A stretch of 64,000 nt of DNA from Rebecca billardiae RCC1528 (taxonomy: Eukaryota; Haptophyta). Below the pieces are notes generated by a model that did not search any database, was not told the DNA's origin, and saw only the letters and a program-made list of their open reading frames with translations. Position 1 is the first letter of the stretch, and every line of letters begins with the position of its first letter. Positions 1 through 7,305 of the stretch are shown here, one piece after another. The stretch covers positions 1,240,001 to 1,304,000 of the forward strand of contig OZ251242.1 of NCBI GenBank assembly GCA_965240325.2, written 5' to 3'. A program made the position numbers and the translations under genes.

Positions 1-1
1 C

Positions 2-574
2 CTGCTGCTTGCTCGCGCCGGTCGAGATGGCGGCGTTCGTGAGGCGCGTGACGCCGATCAGAGTCTGGAGCTCGGTCTCGAGGCTGGCGCGCGCGCCCTC
101 GAGGCTCTCGCCCAGCTCGGGCGGGAAGGCGAGCGCCACCTGCTGCATGGGCAGCAGCATCGTCCGCGCGAGCTGCGACGGCTGCCCCTGCGCGTTTGCG
201 TTGGTCGTCTGCAGCAGCTTTGGAAGGTCCGGCCAGTTGGACACGTCGCCGATCTGCTCCTTGAGCTCGAAGAGGAAGTAGTCGCCGGCGAACTGGAGGG
301 CGGGGCGGAACTGCTTGTACGCGCGCACCGACTGCGGCGGCAGCTCGCCAAAGTCGTCGCCCTCGGGCAGCGCCGGCGCGGCGAGCGCGCTACGCCTCGG
401 GAGCGCGCAGCCGAGGCCGAGCGCCGCGCCCGTCGTGAGCGCGGACCGTCGCGTGCGCGCGGGCGGGGCCGGATGGGGCGAGCGCGCGCGCGGCGCGCCC
501 GTGCGCACGGCCGCCACTTGCGCGGCGGGCACCAGCGCCGCGACGAGCGCGACGAGCGCGAGCCGGCGGCACAT
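2..574 (-). CDS. Probable thylakoid-lumen-targeted protein, 5' part only
   Basis: The ATG is at 574 and the frame is open to the window edge, so about 191 N-terminal residues are seen and the C-terminus is missing. Residues 1-23 (MCRRLALVALVAALVPAAQV) form a hydrophobic ER-type signal. About 20 residues later there is a twin-arginine segment, RRSALTTGAALGLGCALP, ending in an Ala-rich SALAAPA site. A signal peptide followed by a TAT-like signal is the leader expected for a lumen protein in a complex plastid. The mature part begins PEGDDFGELPPQSVRAYKQF and continues with a mostly helical LFELKEQIGDVSNWPDLPKL segment. I do not recognise the family. Localisation is inferred from the leader only. 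Confidence 0.6.
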   Translation of the reverse strand, partial: MCRRLALVALVAALVPAAQVAAVRTGAPRARSPHPAPPARTRRSALTTGAALGLGCALPRRSALAAPALPEGDDFGELPPQSVRAYKQFRPALQFAGDYFLFELKEQIGDVSNWPDLPKLLQTTNANAQGQPSQLARTMLLPMQQVALAFPPELGESLEGARASLETELQTLIGVTRLTNAAISTGASKQQ

Positions 575-666
575 CGCGCGGGCTTCGGCGGCGCGGACGG
601 GTGAGTCCTGATTGATGAGCCGCCCGCGTGCGCGGGTATTAACTGCTTACTCAGTATACCTGTATG

Positions 667-712
667 CCTGAGCTGTGTGCGTCTCTTATTCTTATTATTA
701 GTAAACTGTACA
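667..712. repeat. Copy of a dispersed ~40 bp sequence ending in AGTAAACTGTA
   Basis: The segment starting AGCTGTGTGCGTCTCTTATT and ending AGTAAACTGTAC recurs almost unchanged at 55556-55595, which lacks an ATTATT hexamer. Its last bases match the terminal inverted repeat of the element at 18961-19758. It is probably a truncated end of the same TA-flanked family. Confidence 0.5.
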
Positions 713-749
713 GGCAAGGGGCTCGTTGTAAGCCCCTTGGTCCGAGCGG

Positions 750-1766
750 TCAGGCCGGACCGCGGCGCAGCATCGCACGCAGCTCGCGCGGGACACTTGC
801 GTCCTCGTCCAGCGCGCGGCGCAGCACCGGGTAGTTGTACACCATCGCGCGGTGTGATCTCGGCTTGGGCCGCTTGCCCGCGCCCAGAGACAGCACGCTC
901 CACACGAGCGCCTCGGGCACGGGGTGGCCGAGCGCGAACATGAGGCGGCGGAACGCGGCGACGCTGAGCGGCATCAGCTCAGGCGAGTGCCCCGAGAGCG
1001 CGAGCTCCTCGTAGCTCACCGGAAGGATCGGCGCGGGCCCGAGCCCGGCCGCCTCGAGCACGTACCCGAAATTGGGCGCATTGGCCCCGCTGGATACTCG
1101 GTCCTTCAAAAGCTGCACAAAGCGGGGGACGTCCGTCAGCTTGACGGCGAGGGTGGCCGCGCTGGTCCAGGGGTCATTGCGCCGCGCGAAGCACTTGGTT
1201 GCCTGCGTCCCGTTCGCCACGTACACGTTGACGCCCGTGCGCGTGTCGAAGCAGTCCTTCACCGCGCACAGCGTGCGGTCGATCGTGTTGGAGTGAAACG
1301 TGAAAGCGACGCGCGCGCCGAGCGCGGCCAGCGTGGGCGAGATGTCGAGGACCTTGGACACGGGCTTGCCCTTGGCGAAGAGCGTGCTGTTCGTCGCGGT
1401 GCAGCGCGCGTGGAGGTTGCGGAAGCTCTGCTGCCCGTCGTCCGTGCTGGCCCAGTGAGGGTTGCACGCTTTCCTGTGGAGCACCTCGTCGCAGCGCGGC
1501 AACTCGCACAGCCGGACGCCTGCCTGCGTCAGCAGCTGCCTCAGCACGGACATGGTCCAGGTCGAGCCGGTGCAGCCGTCCGAGACGAGCAGGAGCGGAG
1601 CGCGCGGCTGGAGCGCCGCATGGGAGCGTCCCGGGCCGGCGTGCGACGCCCCAGACGACTGGTCCGCTGGTGCGGTTGAGCTCGGAAGCGTGGGCTCTGC
1701 CATCATGCCTGGACACGCGGCAAGAAGCAGCAGCCGCGTGACTAGGCTTGCCCACCGGCACTTCAT
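750..1766 (-). CDS. Secreted sulfotransferase-like protein, paralogue A
   Basis: 338 residues. The start is the ATG at 1766, giving a clear signal peptide (MKCRWASLVTRLLLLAACPG); the longer open frame upstream begins only with non-ATG codons. The core begins APLLLVSDGCTGSTWTMSVL, where GCTGSTW sits at the end of a hydrophobic strand like the 5'-phosphosulfate loop (xxGSTW) of PAPS-dependent sulfotransferases. Further on, VAFTFHSNTIDRTLC sits where the 3'-phosphate-binding segment would be. Several paired Cys and NxS/T sites suit a lumenal or secreted enzyme. It is closely similar to the gene at 6123-7208, nearly identical over the last ~120 residues. Assignment rests on these two motifs; acceptor substrate unknown. 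It could equally be another secreted P-loop protein. Confidence 0.55.
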   Translation of the reverse strand: MKCRWASLVTRLLLLAACPGMMAEPTLPSSTAPADQSSGASHAGPGRSHAALQPRAPLLLVSDGCTGSTWTMSVLRQLLTQAGVRLCELPRCDEVLHRKACNPHWASTDDGQQSFRNLHARCTATNSTLFAKGKPVSKVLDISPTLAALGARVAFTFHSNTIDRTLCAVKDCFDTRTGVNVYVANGTQATKCFARRNDPWTSAATLAVKLTDVPRFVQLLKDRVSSGANAPNFGYVLEAAGLGPAPILPVSYEELALSGHSPELMPLSVAAFRRLMFALGHPVPEALVWSVLSLGAGKRPKPRSHRAMVYNYPVLRRALDEDASVPRELRAMLRRGPA

Positions 1767-1889
1767 CAAGCGCTTTGGCAAGTATATGGTATAAGAAAAA
1801 CGGTGACACGCGCGGACGCGCCATCCTTCATCCGGCACACGACCAGCGGAAGTGAGCGCACGAATTCATAACGGAGAGGACCGCTGAGG

Positions 1890-3620
1890 CAAGGGAGTCA
1901 AGGGTGCCCGCGCCCCGGTGGCGCGCTCGGCGGATGTTGGGATACACCTTTGGGCCCTATGGAGCGCTCGTTGGAACTTGAGCGGGGGTGGAACTTGACA
2001 CCGCATTTCCCAGCGAAGTGCCCCATCTCGGCGGGGCTGGCACGGTCGGCACACGCTCCTGAGCGCTCGCTTTGCGGTGCGGCAGGCCTTGGGCAGCCCA
2101 GACAGACATGCCGCGACCGAATTACCGGGCCATGCGCGCACCACACCCGCGCTACATGGCCTACGCGCTGGACGACTGAGAGGCAACGCCGAACCACTGC
2201 ATTCCACTGCCCGGCATGCACCCCGAGTCACCTTCAGAGGGCGTCGACGAGCGCAGAGCGGGTGCGTGGGAGTTCGACCAACTCGTGTACCTTCTTGCAA
2301 GCACCAGCGGCGAGGTCGCAAGCCGAACCTTGACCAGCCGTGGAACTTGAGCTGGTCGGCAGCAAAACCACCGTTCAACCCGGATCAAGTTAGCAGCGTG
2401 CGAGAAGGGAGCGCGGTGCGCGTCCGCGGCTGGCGAGAGGCGTCCGGACCGTACCGTTCTCGGCCGCGCCCGCGCGCTTCCCGCCGCCGCGGGCCCCGTG
2501 TACGCCCGTCGTCGCCCTCGCCGCGCGGGCGCCAAACCGGCGTCAAGTTCCAACGAGCGCTCCATACACCTTTTTGCCCGCGGCCCTGCGGCGGCGGCGG
2601 CGGTGGCGTGCTCCGCTGGCGGGGCGAGCGCACGGGGCACGGCGCTGCGGGCGCGGATGTGCCCGCGAAGCCGGCGCGTGCGGACGGGCTGTTGCGGGAG
2701 AGTATCAGGCGCCCTCCTGCGACGCGCGACTTGCGCCACGCCTCTTTCGCCTCGGCTCAGAGCAGCGCGCACGCACGCGCCGCCTCAAGGCCAGCCTTGC
2801 CGCGCCGCAGCCGACCGCGCGCGCGCCGTGCGCGGCGTGGTCGGGAAGGAACGGGCGCTGCTGCCGGGCGAGATGGCGACATCATGGGCGCACGCCATGC
2901 CGCCCCGCGGCGCCGCGAAAGAGCACGAGAACGGATCCGCACAGCTGTTGACGAGTGCTGATTTCTTGCCGTGCCTGAAGCCAGACCTGAGCTCGAAGAA
3001 GATGATGAAAGAGCATCAGCGCGAGGAAAGCGTCGCACCCAGCACTTCTACATGACCACGCGGTGATGAACATTCATGTAAGAGTAGCCCGCGTGCCCGT
3101 CTGGCACTGTTCTGTGTCTCAATGATCGTCCCGACAACGGTCACGACCGCGAGGCAGTGCACACCATTTGTGACAAGTCGAAAAGGCGTGCAAACGGACC
3201 GACGACACTCTCGTCAAGGCGTGGCGGGGCGGCATGGCGTGCGCCTATGACGTCGCCATCTCGCCCGGCAGCAGCGCCCGTTCCTTCCCGACCACGCCGC
3301 GCACGGCGCGCGCGCGGTCGGCTGCGGCGCGGCAAGGCTGGCCTTGAGGCGGCGCGTGCGTGCGCGCTGCTCTGAGCCGAGGCGAAAGAGGCGTGGCGCA
3401 AGTCGCGCGTCGCAGGAGGGCGCCAGATGCTCTCCCGCAACAGCCCGTCCGCACGCGCCGGCTTCGCGGGCACATCCGCGCCCGCAGCGCCGTGCCCCGT
3501 GCGCTCGCCCCGCCAGCGGAGCACGCCACCGCCGCCGCCGCCGCAGGGCCGCGGGCAAAAAGGTGTATCCCAACATCCGCCGAGCGCGCCACTGGGGCGC
3601 GGGCACCCTTGACTCCCTTG
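1890..3620. mobile_element. Foldback element X with a split left arm
   Basis: The right arm is continuous at 3224-3620. Its reverse complement is found on the left in two pieces, 1890-1951 and 2564-2908, separated by the insertion at 1952-2563. Arms total about 400 bp and are almost identical; the central spacer is 2909-3223. Both arms read open in several frames only because they are very GC-rich. No coding potential is recognised. Confidence 0.75.
1952..2563. mobile_element. 612 bp TIR element inserted in the left arm of element X
   Basis: It is flanked by a direct duplication ATACACCTTT (1942-1951 and 2564-2573). The uninterrupted form of the target is present in the opposite arm (around 3559-3568). 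The insert carries inverted ends GGAGCGCTCGTTGGAACTT (1961-1979) and its complement at 2547-2563. The 9-10 bp duplication would fit a Mutator-like element. No transposase is visible. Confidence 0.65.
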
Positions 3621-5161
3621 GCTGAGGGACCCTGGCGAGGCTTACGCCGGTCGCCAGTGAAAACCTCAGCCGCGCAGCGAGATCATACGGAGTTGACTGC
3701 GAGATCGCGCTTTCGAGGCGGCGGGCCGGCGGCGGCGGGCGGGAGCGCGCGCCGGCGCTCTCGCGCGCGCTCGCTGCCCGCAGCGCGCGCGACAGGTCGT
3801 CGCGAGCGCGTGCACACCGGCGCTAGGGTAAATGTCACCTGCGCCCGCCGCTGGCTCGCGCCTGCGCGCTCTCCTCCGCCGGCTGCGGCCCTTGCGAGCG
3901 CTCGCTGTGTCCCGCGCCGGTTCCAAGGAGTCGCGGAAGCATGGTTGCGCGGCCAGCGAAGTGCGGCGTTTGCGGCTTCGCGCGCGCGGGCGCGACGCAG
4001 CGAATGGCTCGCGTGAGCTGACCACCCAGTACCGCTCGCCGCGTGCGACACGTTCCGACCGTCTGCCCCGCGCTCGACGACGAGGAGCGCTGCTCGGACA
4101 CCGTGCTTGGTAGACCGGGGTCGGCGCTCGGCAGCCGCGCGTCGTCGCGCAGAAGAGGCCGCGCGTGGCCACCGCAGCTGCAGTGAAATGTGGCCTAGAT
4201 CCAAATCGTGTCATGAGTTGCGGAAGAACGCGTGCCTCGCCTCAGCGGTCACTGTTGCCCGTGCATGGCGCGCGGCACGCAAGTTGTCTTCACAGAAAGT
4301 GTCCCGAGATCACGCGCCGCCACCGATCGTAGCGGCGTGAGCCGTTGCGCGGAAGAGCTGCGCTCAAGAGCCTCGTGCATGTGTCCTCCGCGCGCTACCA
4401 GAGCCACTCCATCGAGTGCTTTAAGTCGCCTACCGATGGAGTACGATTGGTTCTAAGTTCAAGGCCACTGCCAACAGCACGAGCAGATGTGTGGCCTGGA
4501 GCTCATATCGAGTCGCTCGATCTTGAGTTCGGCGTGATCGCTGAGGCGAGGCACGCGTTCTTCCGCAACTCATGACACGATTTGGATCTAGGCCACATTT
4601 CACTGCAGCTGCGGCGGCCACGCGCGGCCTCTTCTGCGCGACGACGCGCGGCTGCCGAGCGCCGACCCGTCTACCAAGCACGGTGTCCGAGCAGCGCTCC
4701 TCGTCGTCGAGCGCGGGGCAGACGGTCGGAACGTGTCGCACGCGGCGAGCGGTACTGGGTGGTCAGCTCACGCGAGCCATTCGCTGCGTCGCGCCCGCGC
4801 GCGCGAAGCCGCAAACGCCGCACTTCGCTGGCCGCGCAACCATGCTTCCGCGACTCCTTGGAACCGGCGCGGGACACAGCGAGCGCTCGCAAGGGCCGCA
4901 GCCGGCGGAGGAGAGCGCGCAGGCGCGAGCCAGCGGCGGGCGCAGGTGACATTTACCCTAGCGCCGGTGTGCACGCGCTCGCGACGACCTGTCGCGCGCG
5001 CTGCGGGCAGCGAGCGCGCGCGAGAGCGCCGGCGCGCGCTCCCGCCCGCCGCCGCCGGCCCGCCGCCTCGAAAGCGCGATCTCGCAGTCAACTCCGTATG
5101 ATCTCGCTGCGCGGCTGAGGTTTTCACTGGCGACCGGCGTAAGCCTCGCCAGGGTCCCTCA
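3621..5161. mobile_element. Foldback element Y, arms of about 625 bp
   Basis: 3621-4247 is repeated as its reverse complement at 4539-5161 with only a few differences, for example a short indel near 4115 versus 4670. The termini read GCTGAGGGACCCTGGCGAGG and its complement. The spacer 4248-4538 has no recognisable gene. Such long terminal inverted repeats with a short loop are typical of foldback or non-autonomous DNA elements. Confidence 0.75.
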
Positions 5162-5179
5162 GCGGTCCTCTCCGTTATG

Positions 5180-6122
5180 AGAATGGCACGATGGCTGCGC
5201 CGCCGCCGCCGCTGCGGGGGGGTGGCGGTAGGCCGGGCGTGATTGCTCGTGCGCGCAACGCTGACGCGCCTTCGCCGCCATTCCTCCGCGCCATTCTCGC
5301 CAGCTTGGCCGGCGCGGGTGCCGGCCAGGTGCTTGGCAGTGCGGTCGGGGGCTCCGCCCGCGGCCGCGCGCCGGAGCGAGTGACGGTCCTCTCCGTGCCC
5401 ACGGCCTGCACGCGGCACGAGCCGATATGCCGCAACGGTTGGCGCCCGAGGGCCCACCAAGGGATCGCGTGCACTCTGCCAGGCGGAACCCAGGCCAACC
5501 CACGACGCGGGGCTTTGGACCCCGAGTCCACGGGTGTTTGGCCCCCGGGCTCGCGTCATCCGTAGCCTGCGCCGCCGCGGTGGCCGATCACGTTCCCGTG
5601 ACCGGTTTCAGCATTCTCGGGGCCCCGCTTATACGGCTGTTAAGACTCTGAGCAGAGCGGCGGTGATGAGCATGCAGCACAGTACGCTGTGCGATAGCGC
5701 AGAGCCAGCAGGGGCTTATTGGTCAGCAGAGCCATCATAATCAAGGGCCGCCCTGCTCAGGGTTGACACTGCGGCCACACTGGCCACTGGCCACTGCCAC
5801 TGGGCCAGTGCGGCAGTGGGCCGCGCTCGGCGGATCGTGACGAACCCGACTACCCGTGCGGCACTTCTGACTTCAAGACTATAGCTTATCACTTGGCAAG
5901 AGTAGACAGTACTCAGTAGTCGTCATCGCGACGTTAGAGAGTCTTATAGAGTCGAGACACTGCGGCAGCCCGCGCAGCATGCATATCCCTGCATGGATGC
6001 ATGAGACTGCCACCAGTGGGTCCTAGTCAATTGGCTGACGTCCGCTGACGACGTCATGACTGATGACGTCCACGGCAACGTGCGCCGCGCGCAGCGTCCG
6101 GCGCGCTCAGCAGTCCGAGCGG
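5180..6122. other. Gene-free interval
   Basis: No supported gene. It is GC-rich to about 5600, then more mixed. 5778-5825 is a run of overlapping CCACTGGCCACTG-type palindromes. AGGGCCGCCCTGCTCAGGGTTGAC-like sequence at about 5743-5766 resembles the ends of the element at 35382-37090. Confidence 0.5.
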
Positions 6123-7208
6123 TCAGGCCGGACCGCGGCGCAGCATCGCACGCAGCTCGCGCGGGACACTTGCGTCCTCGTCCAGCGCGCGGCGCAGCAC
6201 CGGGTAGTTGTACACCATCGCGCGGTGTGATCTCGGCTTGGGCCGCTTGCCCGCGCCCAGAGACAGCACGCTCCACACGAGCGCCTCGGGCACGGGGTGG
6301 CCGAGCGCGAACATGAGGCGGCGGAACGCGGCGACGCTGAGCGGCATCAGCTCGGGGGAGTGCCCCGAGAGCGCGAGCTCCTCGTAGCTCGTCGGAATGA
6401 TCGGCGCGGGCCCGAGCCCGGCCGCCTCGAGCATGTACCCGGAATCGGGCCCGCCGACTGTGTCCCCCGCTGCCGAGCGGACCCGCGTCAAATGCCGCAC
6501 AAAGCGGGGGACGTCCGTCAGCTTGACGGCGAGGGTGGCCGCGCTGGTCCAGGGGTCCTTGCGCCGCGCGAAGCACTTGGTTGCCTGCGTCCCGTTCGCC
6601 ACGTACACGTTGACGCCCGAGAGCGTGTCGAAGCAGTCCGCCACCGCGCACAGCGTGCGGTCGATCTTGTTGGAGCGAAACGTGAAAGCGACGCGCGCGT
6701 CGAGCGCGGCCAGCGTGGGCGCGGCGTCGACGACCTTGGACACGGGCTTGCCCTTGGCGAAGAGCGTGCTGTTCGTCGCGGTGCAGTGCGCGTGGAGGTT
6801 GCGGAAGCCCTGCTGCCGGTCGTCCGTGCTGGCCCAGTGAGGGTTGCACGCTTTCCTGTCGAGCACCTCGATGCAGCGGCTTCGGCCCGGCCAATCGCAC
6901 AACCGGACGCCTGCCTGCGTGAGCAGCTGCGTCAGCACGTTCATGATCCAGGTCGAGCCGGAGCAGCCGTCCGAGACGAGCAGGAGCGGAGCGCGCGGCT
7001 GGAGCGCCGCATGGGAGCTTCCCGGCCCGGCGGCATGCGCCCACGGCGCGTTCCACCCCCGGGCGGCCTGCGACGCGCCAGACGACTGGTGCGCGTGAGC
7101 TCGGAAGCGTGACTCTGCCCTCAAGCCGGGACACGCGGCGAGAAGCAGCAGCCGCGCGACTAGGCTTCCCCGCCGGCATGTGTTCGAGAAGTGCGCGCGC
7201 ACCGCCAT
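6123..7208 (-). CDS. Secreted sulfotransferase-like protein, paralogue B
   Basis: 361 residues, paralogous to 750-1766. The core has LLLVSDGCSGSTWIMNVLTQ and the segment VAFTFRSNKIDRTLC, whose Arg and Asp spacing matches the 3'-phosphate motif of sulfotransferases better than paralogue A does. In A the start codon lies just before CRWASLVTRLLLL; in B that codon has been changed, and the nearest upstream ATG is at 7208 (MAVRAHFSNTCRRGS), still giving a signal peptide. B also has insertions after the signal and before GYMLEAAGLG. It is divergent from the glycosyltransferase at 7306, with only 97 bp between them, so they may share a promoter. Same caveats on function as A. Confidence 0.55.
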   Translation of the reverse strand: MAVRAHFSNTCRRGSLVARLLLLAACPGLRAESRFRAHAHQSSGASQAARGWNAPWAHAAGPGSSHAALQPRAPLLLVSDGCSGSTWIMNVLTQLLTQAGVRLCDWPGRSRCIEVLDRKACNPHWASTDDRQQGFRNLHAHCTATNSTLFAKGKPVSKVVDAAPTLAALDARVAFTFRSNKIDRTLCAVADCFDTLSGVNVYVANGTQATKCFARRKDPWTSAATLAVKLTDVPRFVRHLTRVRSAAGDTVGGPDSGYMLEAAGLGPAPIIPTSYEELALSGHSPELMPLSVAAFRRLMFALGHPVPEALVWSVLSLGAGKRPKPRSHRAMVYNYPVLRRALDEDASVPRELRAMLRRGPA

Positions 7209-7305
7209 TGCCCTGCAGCCCTGCGGCAAGGTGAGGCCGCGGCAGGCAGGTCACCTCACCTCGGCGCATGGCGGCGCTGGCACCGCGCGGCGCCGCTTTG
7301 GATGC
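7209..7305. promoter_or_regulatory. Short divergent intergenic region
   Basis: 97 bp separate the start of sulfotransferase-like B (minus) and the GT47 gene (plus). A bidirectional promoter is inferred from spacing only; no defined motif is seen. Confidence 0.3.

Larger units (their letters stand above)
1867..5179. repeat. Composite of nested inverted-repeat elements
   Basis: A 3.3 kb block without a credible gene, bounded by an inverted pair of 23 bp: 1867-1889 (starts CATAACGGAGAGGACC) and 5157-5179 (ends GGTCCTCTCCGTTATG). Inside lie two large foldback structures side by side (1890-3620 and 3621-5161), the first interrupted by a third inverted-repeat element (1952-2563). The block sits between the two sulfotransferase-like paralogues. 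No transposase reading frame is recognisable, so the elements look non-autonomous. Confidence 0.75.

Noticed and set aside
2498-3612. Similar proteins predicted at 2.5-3.0 kb and 3.2-3.6 kb
   Set aside because: Identical translations on opposite strands come from the inverted arms of element X, not from two genes.
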